A DNA stretch of 64,000 nucleotides from Pseudomonas sp. AB6. GTDB taxonomy: Bacteria > Pseudomonadota > Gammaproteobacteria > Pseudomonadales > Pseudomonadaceae. Location: assembly GCF_034314105.1 (NCBI RefSeq), contig NZ_JAVIWJ010000001.1, forward strand, positions 3,349,501 through 3,413,500. The letters are read 5' to 3'. The position numbers and the translations under genes were made by a program. Positions 8,663 to 16,238 of this stretch are shown one piece after another (the stretch's first letter is position 1; each line of letters opens with the position of its first letter). The notes under the pieces are model-generated. The model had not been told where the DNA came from. It did no database searches and was given only the letters and a program-made list of their open reading frames with translations.

Positions 8663-11203
8663 TTACTTGCGCGGCTTTATCCGCGCTGTCGGCTCCGCTA
8701 CCAGTGGATCATCCGGCCAGTAATGTTTCGGATAACGCCCTTTTAAATCCTTCTTCACCTCGGCATAGGTACTGCGCCAGAAGTTCGCCAGATCTTGCGT
8801 CACTTGCACCGGGCGGCGGGCCGGGGACAGCAGGTGCAGTTTGATGATCTGCCGGCCACCGGCAATGCGCGGGGTGTCGGCCAAACCGAACAATTCTTGC
8901 AGACGCACGGCCAAAATCGGCGGGTGCTCACTGTAATCCAAGCGCACTGATGACCCTGACGGCACGCTCAAATGGTGCGGCGCCAGTTCGTCCAAACGTT
9001 GCGGCAATGGCCACGGCAAGACGTTATGCAGAATCGACGACAGGTCCAGAGTGCCAAAATGAGCAAGCCGCGACACTTTGCCTAAATAAGGCATCAACCA
9101 GGTTTCCAGACTCGCCAGCAATGCCGCATCACGCACGTCGGGCCATTCGCTGTCGGGCTGTTTTTCCAGATCAAGTTGACGTAACAACGCGACCCGCGCC
9201 TGCCACTGGCGCAGTTCGGGTGTCCAGGGCAACAGTTCCAAACCCTTGCGCCGGACCAAGGCCAACAACGCTTGGCTGCGTGCAGACTCATCCAGACCGG
9301 TAAGCGGTTCACGACTGAGTATCAACTCGCCAACCTTGCGTTGACGCTCAGCACGAAACACGCCTTCACGCTCGTCCCACTCAAGATGATCGACCGCCGC
9401 GACTTGCTCGGCCAATACCGAATCAAACAGCGCCGGGTCAAACTCGGCGGCCATGTAGATGCGCTCTTCCCGCTGCCCTTGGCGACTGCCCAAATCAGCG
9501 ACCACCAGCCACGGTTGCTTCATCAAGGCATCGGCTTCGGAGAACAGCGCTGCACGGCCGTTGGCCAGTCGGTACTCCGCCCCACCAGCACGCCGCTGTT
9601 GCGCAACGCGATCGGGGTAAGCAAACGCCAGCAGCGCACCGGGCCAGCGTGGGTGATCAGGATCATTGACCAAGGTGCTGGTCACGCCACGCTGTTTTTG
9701 TAGGAGACCTTGGTATTGCCGCGACAGTTGCTTCGCACGCTGCACGCCGCCTTGCGCGCCTCGGGCTGCGCGCTCAGTACCCGCTAACAAGGTCAGACGA
9801 CTGTGCAGATCGGCGCCAGCGCCACGCAAAATATCGCGTTCGCCTAACAACGCCGCCACGTCACACGCCAGCTCACCAAGGCCCAGCGCCTGACCGCGCA
9901 ACACCAAATGCGCAATCCGGGGATGTGCCGGAAGTTCGGCCATGGCTTGACCGTGGCTTGTAAGTTTCCAGTCTTCGCCCGGTTTCTGGCTCAGGCCACC
10001 TAACCGACCGAGCAAATCCTGGGCTTGGGAATACGCGGCGGCAGGCGGCAGATCAAGCCACACCAATTGAGCCGGGGTCACACCCCAGCGCGACAGTTGC
10101 AGCGCGAGTCCGGCCAAATCCGCCTGCAGAATTTCCGCCGTGCCATACGCCGCCAATTGATCATGCTGGGCCTCAGACCACAGCCGATAACACACACCCG
10201 GTTCCAGTCGCCCGGCCCGACCGGCACGCTGGGTGGCACTGGCGCGTGAGATACGCTGAGTATCGAGGCGGGTCATGCCGCTGCCGGGATCAAAGCGCGG
10301 CACTCGCGCCAACCCGGCATCAATCACCACTCGCACACCATCGATGGTCAAACTGGTCTCGGCGATGTTGGTCGCCAGCACCACTTTGCGCACACCCCTT
10401 GGCGCAGGCTCGATGGCCGCACGCTGGGCATTCAGGTCCAGCTCGCCGTGCAGCGGGCAGAGCATGATGTCGTGACGCTCACCCAAGGCTTCGGCCAACT
10501 GTTGGTTAACCCGACGAATCTCGGCTTGCCCCGGCAGAAACACCAGAACGCTGCCAGACTCATTTCCGAGGGCATCCAGCACGGCCTGCACCACCCGTGG
10601 CTCGATGAACTCACCAGGCTGAAACGCACGCCCCCAGTTCATAGCCACCGGAAACATACGCCCATCGCTGCGAATCACCGGCGCGTCGTCGAGCAGGCTG
10701 GACAAGCGTTCGCCTTCCAGCGTGGCGGACATTAACAGGATCTTCAGCGGCTGCTCATCTCGAAATAATCCGCGACCATTGAGGCTAAGCGCCAAGGCCA
10801 AGTCGGCATCGAGACTGCGCTCGTGGAATTCATCGAAAATCAACAGACCCACACCTTCCAGCGCCGGGTCGTCCTGCAAGCGACGAGTGAGAATGCCTTC
10901 GGTGACCACTTCAATCCGGGTAGTCGGGCCGACTCTGCTTTCCAAGCGGATACGATAACCGACGGTTTCCCCGACCTTCTCGCCCAACTCACTCGCCAAC
11001 CGCTCAGCCGCCGCCCGCGCCGCCAACCGACGCGGCTCAAGCATCAAAATGGTTTGCCCGGCGAGCCACGGCTCGTTCAGCAATGCCAACGGCACACGAG
11101 TGGTTTTACCGGCCCCGGGCGGCGCTTCGAGTACCGCTTCATGGCGTATAGACAAAGCTTCGCGCAGGGCGGGGAGGACAGCATCAATGGGCAGGGAAAT
11201 CAT
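8663..11203 (-). CDS. hrpB: ATP-dependent RNA helicase HrpB (DEAH family)
   Basis: An 846-residue DExH-type helicase. Walker A is APPGAGKTTRVP near residue 30, and the box II is DEFH rather than DEAH (LLIFDEFHERSLDADL), which is normal for HrpB. SAT follows in LLMSATLEG, then TNIAETSLTIDGV and QRAGRAGR of motifs V and VI. The HA2/OB middle and the HrpB C-terminal domain complete the usual family length. HrpB is a cytoplasmic helicase with mRNA-processing roles in some bacteria; its role in Pseudomonas is not firmly known. GGAG lies just before the ATG. It faces away from a 513-base gap. Confidence 0.95.
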   Translation of the reverse strand: MISLPIDAVLPALREALSIRHEAVLEAPPGAGKTTRVPLALLNEPWLAGQTILMLEPRRLAARAAAERLASELGEKVGETVGYRIRLESRVGPTTRIEVVTEGILTRRLQDDPALEGVGLLIFDEFHERSLDADLALALSLNGRGLFRDEQPLKILLMSATLEGERLSSLLDDAPVIRSDGRMFPVAMNWGRAFQPGEFIEPRVVQAVLDALGNESGSVLVFLPGQAEIRRVNQQLAEALGERHDIMLCPLHGELDLNAQRAAIEPAPRGVRKVVLATNIAETSLTIDGVRVVIDAGLARVPRFDPGSGMTRLDTQRISRASATQRAGRAGRLEPGVCYRLWSEAQHDQLAAYGTAEILQADLAGLALQLSRWGVTPAQLVWLDLPPAAAYSQAQDLLGRLGGLSQKPGEDWKLTSHGQAMAELPAHPRIAHLVLRGQALGLGELACDVAALLGERDILRGAGADLHSRLTLLAGTERAARGAQGGVQRAKQLSRQYQGLLQKQRGVTSTLVNDPDHPRWPGALLAFAYPDRVAQQRRAGGAEYRLANGRAALFSEADALMKQPWLVVADLGSRQGQREERIYMAAEFDPALFDSVLAEQVAAVDHLEWDEREGVFRAERQRKVGELILSREPLTGLDESARSQALLALVRRKGLELLPWTPELRQWQARVALLRQLDLEKQPDSEWPDVRDAALLASLETWLMPYLGKVSRLAHFGTLDLSSILHNVLPWPLPQRLDELAPHHLSVPSGSSVRLDYSEHPPILAVRLQELFGLADTPRIAGGRQIIKLHLLSPARRPVQVTQDLANFWRSTYAEVKKDLKGRYPKHYWPDDPLVAEPTARIKPRK

Positions 11204-11716
11204 GGCGGCTCCGGGGCAGGCCGGGGAGTATAGCGGTGAACGTTATAGGCCCGTCAAAGCCACTGATGAGTGTGTCCTATTCTTGCCCGAAGAGCATGCG
11301 TCAGCCTGACACCATTCGAACTCGCTTGAATAAAGGGCGAGATTTGCGCACCCGCTGCTTCCATCACGAACCTCTTTTGTGGCGGCCACTTTTTGGGCTG
11401 CATCGGGACATTTCGAAAGTCATCAAATGGATTGATCCATCCGTGCATGCTTGGCTCAAGAGTCACGACAGAGTGCCTGACACGCTGTCCGACTGGGGAA
11501 AATGGAAGCAGCACCCGAGCCCACGCAGCCTGTCGAATGATCTAATAGGTAAAGAAAGCAGTTGGCACACTGCGTTGCCATCGTTGCTCTAAAGGCCGAT
11601 GACTGCCGCTGATACAGCCACACCCCCATCACCCAATCGCACGAAGCACCACACCAATAGTCTTAGCTACGAAGCATTTGCCTTGTATAGTTGCGCCTTT
11701 CTTTCAGGAGATCCTC
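11204..11716. other. 513-base intergenic region, no convincing gene
   Basis: The stretch separates hrpB (minus) from the lipoprotein gene (plus) and must hold both promoters. An open frame of 118 codons (11236-11592, plus) has no ribosome binding site, no recognised family and an open frame opposite it, so it is not called. No hairpin terminator or repeat was seen. Confidence 0.5.
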
Positions 11717-12136
11717 ATGCGCATACCCTCCCGTTTCATCGGCGGCGTCTTGGTCGCCGCACTGCTGACTCAAATGACCGCTTGCGGCAGTATTTTTTAC
11801 CCTGATCGTCGCGGGCAGATTGACGGTAAGGTCGACCCCTTGATTATCGGTCTCGACGCCATCGGCCTGTTGTTCTACATCATTCCTGGAATAATCGCGT
11901 TTGCGGTGGACTTCACCACGGGCGCGATTTACCTCCCCGCTGGCAAGACTGCTCAGATCAATCCGGAAAAACTGCGCCCGGCGATCAAGGCTGACGGTAC
12001 TGTCGATAACAGCAAGTTGCAGGCCATCCTCGAAACCGAACTAGGCCGCAGCCTGCCGCTCGATGATCCCCGCCTGATCCAGCACCGAGGCAGCGCGCAA
12101 CAACTGGCCATGCTTGGCTTGAAGCCCGCCGCCTGA
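11717..12136 (+). CDS. Small lipoprotein of unknown function
   Basis: A 139-residue protein whose N terminus is a lipoprotein signal: basic start, hydrophobic stretch and lipobox LTQMTACGS, so the lipidated Cys would be near residue 19-20. A second hydrophobic segment (IIGLDAIGLLFYIIPGIIAF) follows, and the rest is soluble. AGGAG at 11706-11710 six bases before the ATG fixes the start; an upstream in-frame ATG at 11678 lacks this. The stop is two bases before the CDF transporter's ATG, so the two are almost certainly cotranscribed and perhaps translationally coupled. No named family is recognised with confidence. Confidence 0.8.
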   Translation: MRIPSRFIGGVLVAALLTQMTACGSIFYPDRRGQIDGKVDPLIIGLDAIGLLFYIIPGIIAFAVDFTTGAIYLPAGKTAQINPEKLRPAIKADGTVDNSKLQAILETELGRSLPLDDPRLIQHRGSAQQLAMLGLKPAA

Positions 12137-12138
12137 TT

Positions 12139-13047
12139 ATGGAAACCGTTATGACCGTCAGCACAGAACACGAACGCCTGTTGCGTCTGGCAACACGAGC
12201 GTCGCTGGCGGTGGCCGCCATTTTGATCGTTGCCAAAGGTATAGCCTGGTGGTTTAGCGGTTCGGTCAGTCTGCTTGCAGGCTTGACCGACTCGGCGCTG
12301 GACGGTGCCGCGTCGTTCCTTAACTTGCTCGCGGTGCATTACGCACTGCGTCCCGCCGATGATGATCACCGTTATGGGCATGGCAAAGCTGAGGCGCTGT
12401 CTGGCATCGCGCAGTCGTTGTTTATCGGCGTAAGTGCGGTATTGATTGCATATCAGGCCATTGAGCGCATGTTGCACCCGAGCCCATTGGGCGCGCCGGG
12501 GTTGGGCATCGCGGTGATGGTGTTGTCGATTGCGCTCACCGTGGCGCTGTTGATGCTGCAGCACAAAGTCATTCGCGAAACCGGCTCGACCGCTATTCGC
12601 GCCGACTCGCTGCATTACCGATCCGATCTGTTACTCAACGCCAGTATTTTGGTCGCGCTGATCCTCGCGTTAGTCGGCTTCCAGCAACTGGACGCGTATT
12701 TTGGTTTGGCGATTGCGGTGTACATCCTTTGGAGTTCGGTCCAGATCGCGCGGGAAACTGTTTCCGTGCTAATGGATGAAGAACTGCCGCCAGAGATTAG
12801 CCTGCACATGCTGAGCTTGGCGCGCGGTGTGCCTGGTGTACTCGGAGCGCATGATTTGCGCACACGGATATCAGGCAACCACTGGTTCGTTCAGTTGCAT
12901 CTGGAACTACCGGGGCATTTGACGCTGTCGGTTGCTCACACTTTATGTGATCACGTGGCCGATGCTATCGAGGGCGAGTACCCAAAAGCGGAAGTACTGG
13001 TACACGCCGACCCTCGAGACGTCTTACTACAACCAGCCGTCATTTAA
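12139..13047 (+). CDS. fieF: Cation diffusion facilitator metal exporter (FieF-like)
   Basis: A 302-residue CDF transporter that exchanges divalent metal (Zn, Fe and similar) for protons across the inner membrane. Six transmembrane segments are followed by a cytoplasmic domain of about 90 residues. The transport site residues are present: D51 and D55 in LTDSALDGAAS of helix 2, and H159 and D163 in SLHYRSDLLL of helix 5, matching the DD-HD set of E. coli FieF at a constant offset. DDDHRYGHGKAE follows helix 2. The two-base gap to the preceding lipoprotein gene suggests an operon. Metal preference cannot be fixed from sequence. Confidence 0.9.
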   Translation: METVMTVSTEHERLLRLATRASLAVAAILIVAKGIAWWFSGSVSLLAGLTDSALDGAASFLNLLAVHYALRPADDDHRYGHGKAEALSGIAQSLFIGVSAVLIAYQAIERMLHPSPLGAPGLGIAVMVLSIALTVALLMLQHKVIRETGSTAIRADSLHYRSDLLLNASILVALILALVGFQQLDAYFGLAIAVYILWSSVQIARETVSVLMDEELPPEISLHMLSLARGVPGVLGAHDLRTRISGNHWFVQLHLELPGHLTLSVAHTLCDHVADAIEGEYPKAEVLVHADPRDVLLQPAVI

Positions 13048-13070
13048 CAGCTGGTTTGTTCACGCTACAG

Positions 13071-14300
13071 CTAGTTGACGCTATAGCCACGTCCTGCCAA
13101 ACAGCCTGCCATTGCTCGTCGGTAAACATCAACGACCTGAGGCGAGGGTGCATAGGTCGCAACTTGCGGATCAAAGCCGCTCTGGTTGACGCCAAACAGG
13201 TGGCAGTCATACATATCTTGCTGTTGCTGCTCCTGGCTCTGACCGTTGACCGGGTAAGCGACCGGGTCATAGCTGTACGTAGACGCCTCTCGTGGCGGTT
13301 GAGCGTCCGGGGTGTAGATTGGCTCAACATTTTGTGGCGGCTCGGAAACCACATAGTCTTGAGTGTCAGGTTGGTACAAGTAATAAGTGCCTGCCGCAAC
13401 GAAAAAAAGCGTACTGCCCAGCCAGACTTCCTGCGAATACGACGGCAAGTCGTGGACACGAACGCCCCGTGGGGGCTCAACAATCACGTAGCGTGGGCCT
13501 TGCGGGCGATACCAGTAGCCGCCGGAATAGAAGTAGTCCTGACCGTGCCAGCCAATCCGTGAATGGTCATCTGGCATCCTATTGATCACATAACCTGGGC
13601 GATACTGCGGGCCTGGGCCCCAGCCATCACCATGTCCGTCCGGCCGACCATGCCAATGATCATTGCCCGGACGACCGTCGCCACCACCGAGCCGCGGAGG
13701 AGATCCGCCGCCCTGCCAGTGTTCATTTGAGTTGCTCTCACGATGGTCCTGGAAGTCCCCACGGCGAGAGGACTGAGATTGGCGCGCTTCTTCGGGACGA
13801 CCCTGGATTGGCAAACGTACCGGCTCAGGCTGACGTTGCTGCTGGCGCTGTTGCTGTTGTACCTGCTGCTGACGTTGCTGATCCTGCTGCTGGCGCTGTT
13901 GCTGTTGCACCTGCTGCTGGCGTTGCTGATCCTGCTGCTGGCGCTGTTGCTGTTGCACCTGCTGCTGACGTTGCTGGTCTTGTTGCTGGCGCTGTTGCTG
14001 TTGCACCTGCTGCTGACGTTGCTGGTCTTGTTGCTGATGCTGCAACTGCTCTTGGTGCTCTTGGTGCTGTTGTTGCTGTTGCTGCACTTGATGTTGCTGT
14101 TGCTGCATCTGCTGTTGCTGTTGCTGCACCTGCTGATGTTGTTGTTGCTCTTGCTGATGCTGCTGGCCACTCTGAGGACGGCCAGCGGAATGCTCATGAT
14201 TATCACCTTGACCATCATTCGGACTCTCTGCCAGCGCCGGAGTGCTAGTACCCAAACACATCAAAACAACACCTGCTAAATGCCAGATGCACGATTTCAT
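13071..14300 (-). CDS. DUF6515-type exported protein with long Gln/Arg repeat tract
   Basis: A 409-residue protein with a Sec signal peptide (MKSCIWHLAGVVL to about residue 24, ending STPALA). Residues about 35-155 are almost only Q, R, H, V and D and contain four tandem 16-residue units (DQQRQQQVQQQQRQQQ). A disordered G/P/R-rich part follows, then a folded C-terminal domain with paired YFYSGGYWYRP and VWLGSTLFFVAAGTYYLY patterns, as in DUF6515 proteins, and a final YDCHLFGVNQSGFDP module seen in related exported proteins. The start at 14300 has GAGGAAA upstream; an open extension to 14468 runs through a terminator and is rejected. Likely periplasmic or outer-membrane; function unknown. Confidence 0.8.
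   Translation of the reverse strand: MKSCIWHLAGVVLMCLGTSTPALAESPNDGQGDNHEHSAGRPQSGQQHQQEQQQHQQVQQQQQQMQQQQHQVQQQQQQHQEHQEQLQHQQQDQQRQQQVQQQQRQQQDQQRQQQVQQQQRQQQDQQRQQQVQQQQRQQQDQQRQQQVQQQQRQQQRQPEPVRLPIQGRPEEARQSQSSRRGDFQDHRESNSNEHWQGGGSPPRLGGGDGRPGNDHWHGRPDGHGDGWGPGPQYRPGYVINRMPDDHSRIGWHGQDYFYSGGYWYRPQGPRYVIVEPPRGVRVHDLPSYSQEVWLGSTLFFVAAGTYYLYQPDTQDYVVSEPPQNVEPIYTPDAQPPREASTYSYDPVAYPVNGQSQEQQQQDMYDCHLFGVNQSGFDPQVATYAPSPQVVDVYRRAMAGCLAGRGYSVN
13836..14027. repeat. Four tandem 48-bp units coding a Gln/Arg repeat
   Basis: Four units of 48 bases in frame encode the 16-residue repeat of the Q/R-rich protein. The Asp codon of each unit falls at 14025-14027, 13977-13979, 13929-13931 and 13881-13883, exactly 48 bases apart. 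Units differ by a few synonymous or single-base changes (GAC against GAT, for example). Tracts of this kind can change copy number by slippage or recombination without breaking the frame. Confidence 0.9.
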
Positions 14301-14424
14301 GCTTTCCTCACAGTGGTGCAAATGCCCATTAATAAAACTGCCTTGTGGATGCTCCATGGGGCAGCACTCTAACAGTCCATTGGACAGCATGCGGGCGCTT
14401 TTAGTGGAACGGCGCGCACAATTA

Positions 14425-14448
14425 AAAGGGAGCCTGATGGCTCCCTTT
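14425..14448 (-). terminator. Intrinsic terminator reading on the minus strand
   Basis: AAAGGGAGCC pairs with GGCTCCCTTT around a four-base loop, and on the minus strand the stem runs into TTTTAATT, a normal intrinsic terminator. On the plus strand no T run follows. No protein gene reads into it from upstream on the minus strand, so it ends either an RNA gene or an attenuated leader of the DUF6515-type gene whose start is 125 bases further on. Confidence 0.8.
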
Positions 14449-14600
14449 CGGAATGGGTCCGTGCTCAACGCTTATGGCATTGGCTCACCTCACGCCGTCT
14501 TCTAAACGGTGTGTAGCCCGGTGGCCTGACAACCTTGTAGGGTTGGCGGCCGCAGCTAACCTGATTCGGAGAGCCGCGCTGGACGCTATATCCGGGCAGT
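14425..14600 (-). ncRNA. Candidate small RNA or attenuated leader
   Basis: A terminator at 14425-14448 with no coding gene before it implies a transcript starting between it and the Lrp-type gene. On the minus strand TTAACA near 14608 followed about 15-16 bases later by TATAGC near 14590 could be a promoter, which would give an RNA of about 150 bases. The interior has several complementary GC-rich blocks and no open frame with a ribosome site. I do not recognise it as a known sRNA family. The boundaries are approximate. Confidence 0.35.
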
Positions 14601-14640
14601 GATTCTGTTAATAAGAATAGGCCCGAGCCACCAGCAGCGG

Positions 14641-14709
14641 ATTGCGAATATCGCCTTCAAAAACATAACTTGCGCAATTTTTTACTTCATATCCATAATA
14701 TCGCGCAAT
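14641..14709. promoter_or_regulatory. Three CGCAAT-type sites at about 31-base spacing (possible Lrp-type autoregulatory array)
   Basis: ATTGCG at 14641-14646 (inverted), CGCAAT at 14673-14678 and CGCAAT at 14704-14709 lie 31-32 bases apart, which is three helical turns, in an AT-rich stretch just before the Lrp-type gene. The last two copies share GCGCAAT. Lrp/AsnC proteins wrap DNA as octamers and commonly bind phased sites at their own promoters, so autoregulation is inferred; binding is not shown. Confidence 0.4.
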
Positions 14710-14731
14710 AGATCTTGTAAAGGTGCGAACA

Positions 14732-15211
14732 GTGAGCAAGCTCGATAGATATGACCTAAGTATTTTGGCGGAACTTCAACGGGACGCGCGCATTTCCAAT
14801 CAAGAGCTGGCTGAGCGCATAGGCTTGTCACCCTCCCCCTGCTCTCGACGGGTAAAGCAGCTGGAAGATGATGGCTATATCTCCCGTCAGGTCGCTTTGC
14901 TAGACCGTAAAAAACTAGGCTTGAGCCTGACTGCCTATGTGCTGATAGGCATGGACCGTCACACCCCGGAGCGCTTCGAGCACTTTGAGCAACAGATTCG
15001 CGGCCTGCCACAGGTGCTGGAGTGCAGCTTGGTCACAGGGATGGATGCCGATTATCAACTCAAGGTAGTAGTGCCCGACATGGACCATTATCAGAAATTG
15101 CTACTGGGCCATTTGACCCGCATTGAAGGCGTCACCAGCGTCCGATCAAGTTTTGTCCTGAATCAAGTACTCGCTAGCACCGAATTACCGTTGACGCACC
15201 TGCGACCTTAA
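14732..15211 (+). CDS. Lrp/AsnC-family transcriptional regulator, GTG start
   Basis: A 159-residue Lrp/AsnC regulator. The N-terminal HTH reads NQELAERIGLSPSPCSRRVKQLE (in two adjoining pieces, about residues 22-45), the last helix being the Lrp-type recognition helix. The C-terminal RAM domain includes HFEQQIRGLPQVLECSLV and GVTSVRSSFVLNQV. Such proteins bind an amino acid and control amino-acid metabolism; the ligand here is unknown and it is not necessarily global Lrp. The GTG at 14732 has AAAGG eight bases upstream; a GTG at 14723 is less well placed. Neighbouring phased sites suggest autoregulation. Confidence 0.9.
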   Translation: MSKLDRYDLSILAELQRDARISNQELAERIGLSPSPCSRRVKQLEDDGYISRQVALLDRKKLGLSLTAYVLIGMDRHTPERFEHFEQQIRGLPQVLECSLVTGMDADYQLKVVVPDMDHYQKLLLGHLTRIEGVTSVRSSFVLNQVLASTELPLTHLRP

Positions 15212-15277
15212 GTGCAAGCGCAGTACCTCGGACGTTGCGTATAATCGTGGCGCATCGCCGACTGGATGGAGAGATTG

Positions 15278-15484
15278 ATGAACGTGGACCCCGCAGTATT
15301 TGAAGAGTGGATGATGACAATTCTGGTCACTATCCTCGTCGGTTTCATGGGTTTTATCGTTTGGGACTTGGCTAAAAAATCCAAAGCCGGCAAGTTTGGC
15401 ACCATGATCCTGTTCTTCGTACTAGGATTGGGAATTCTCGCGTTTGTGATCAAAAGTGTTGTGATTGCGTTTATTGAAGCGTAA
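15278..15484 (+). CDS. DUF2788 small membrane protein
   Basis: A 68-residue protein with two hydrophobic segments (about residues 11-30 and 42-66) separated by a basic loop, KKSKAGKFG. It fits the DUF2788 family of small inner-membrane proteins, common in Pseudomonas next to the rluE/amn region; function unknown. GGAG six bases before the ATG at 15278 sets the start. It converges on rluE with a 50-base gap. Confidence 0.85.
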   Translation: MNVDPAVFEEWMMTILVTILVGFMGFIVWDLAKKSKAGKFGTMILFFVLGLGILAFVIKSVVIAFIEA

Positions 15485-15534
15485 TTCCGCTAAAGACATT
15501 GAAGGATTTACTACCCCTGTTGAAGCGAATTTAT

Positions 15535-16164
15535 TTAAAGCTTCGCAGGCACTTCTCGCCACTGCCCCTGATCCAGCCCTTCGATCGTCCAGTCACCAAT
15601 CCGTACCCGCACCAGACGCAAAGTCGGCAACCCCACAGCAGCAGTCATACGTCGAACTTGGCGGTTGCGGCCTTCCTTAATGATCAACTCTAACCAACTG
15701 GTCGGCAGGTGCTGGCGAAACCGTACCGGCGGAGTGCGCGGCCAGAGTTGCGGTTCGGCCAACTGACGCACCTGTGCTGGCAACGTCGGGCCATCGTTAA
15801 GTTCAACGCCATCGCGCAGACGTTGCAATTGCTCTTGCGTCGGTTCACCGTCAACCTGAACCCAATAGGTTTTGGCCAATTTGTGTTTAGGATCGGCAAT
15901 TCTGGCCTGCAATTGACCGTCATTGGTTAGCAGCAATAAACCTTCGCTATCACGGTCCAGACGCCCCGCTGGATAGATGCCGGGAATATCAATGAAATTT
16001 TTGAGCGTTGGTCTTCCGTCTGCGTCGCTAAATTGCGTCAGCACATCGAACGGCTTGTTGAACAGAATCAACTTGGGTTCGGCAGGCGGGGCTTTGGCAA
16101 CGCGACGCGTATTGCTTGGCGGGCTAGTGGTATGGCGAGACGCAGGACGTTGAATGCGTGGCAT
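15535..16164 (-). CDS. rluE: 23S rRNA pseudouridine synthase RluE
   Basis: A 209-residue RsuA-family pseudouridine synthase without an N-terminal S4 domain, the size and form of RluE, which makes pseudouridine 2457 in 23S rRNA. The catalytic motif is [18 protein letters not shown] with the nucleophilic Asp; [12 protein letters not shown] and [10 protein letters not shown] are further family blocks. The N-terminal 25 residues are basic and Pro/Ser-rich. A terminator at 16187-16212 separates it from amn, so it has its own promoter. Confidence 0.92.
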   Translation of the reverse strand: MPRIQRPASRHTTSPPSNTRRVAKAPPAEPKLILFNKPFDVLTQFSDADGRPTLKNFIDIPGIYPAGRLDRDSEGLLLLTNDGQLQARIADPKHKLAKTYWVQVDGEPTQEQLQRLRDGVELNDGPTLPAQVRQLAEPQLWPRTPPVRFRQHLPTSWLELIIKEGRNRQVRRMTAAVGLPTLRLVRVRIGDWTIEGLDQGQWREVPAKL

Positions 16165-16186
16165 GACAGTTCAGAATTCGAAAACA

Positions 16187-16212
16187 GAAAGGGCCACTTT
16201 AGTGGCCCTTTC
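16187..16212 (-). terminator. Intrinsic terminator after amn
   Basis: GAAAGGGCCAC pairs with GTGGCCCTTTC around a short AT loop, 27 bases beyond the amn stop. On the minus strand it continues CTGTTTTCG, giving a modest T run. It sits just upstream of rluE and so insulates rluE from amn transcription. Confidence 0.8.
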
Positions 16213-16238
16213 AGTAAATACCTAACCGAGCCGCTCAA

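Larger units (their letters stand above)
14301..14731. other. 431-base divergent regulatory region
   Basis: The gap lies between the DUF6515-type gene (minus) and the Lrp-type gene (plus). It contains a minus-strand intrinsic terminator at 14425-14448, a candidate untranslated transcript upstream of it, and three CGCAAT-type sites before the Lrp-type gene, each listed separately. Confidence 0.6.

Noticed and set aside
11236-11592. 118-codon plus-strand frame between hrpB and the lipoprotein gene
   Set aside because: No ribosome binding site, no recognised domain, and another open frame lies opposite; treated as chance.
13836-14027. Regular 48-bp repeats as a possible CRISPR array
   Set aside because: The units are tandem with no unique spacers, lie in frame inside a coding gene and carry no cas genes nearby.
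13743-14279. Long plus-strand open frames full of Leu opposite the Q/R-rich gene
   Set aside because: They are antisense readings of CAG-type repeats (CTG codons); no ribosome site, no family, and the minus-strand gene has a signal peptide and a real domain.
14301-14468. N-terminal extension of the Q/R-rich protein to 14468
   Set aside because: It runs through an intrinsic terminator and would bury a clean signal peptide that has a good ribosome site at 14300.
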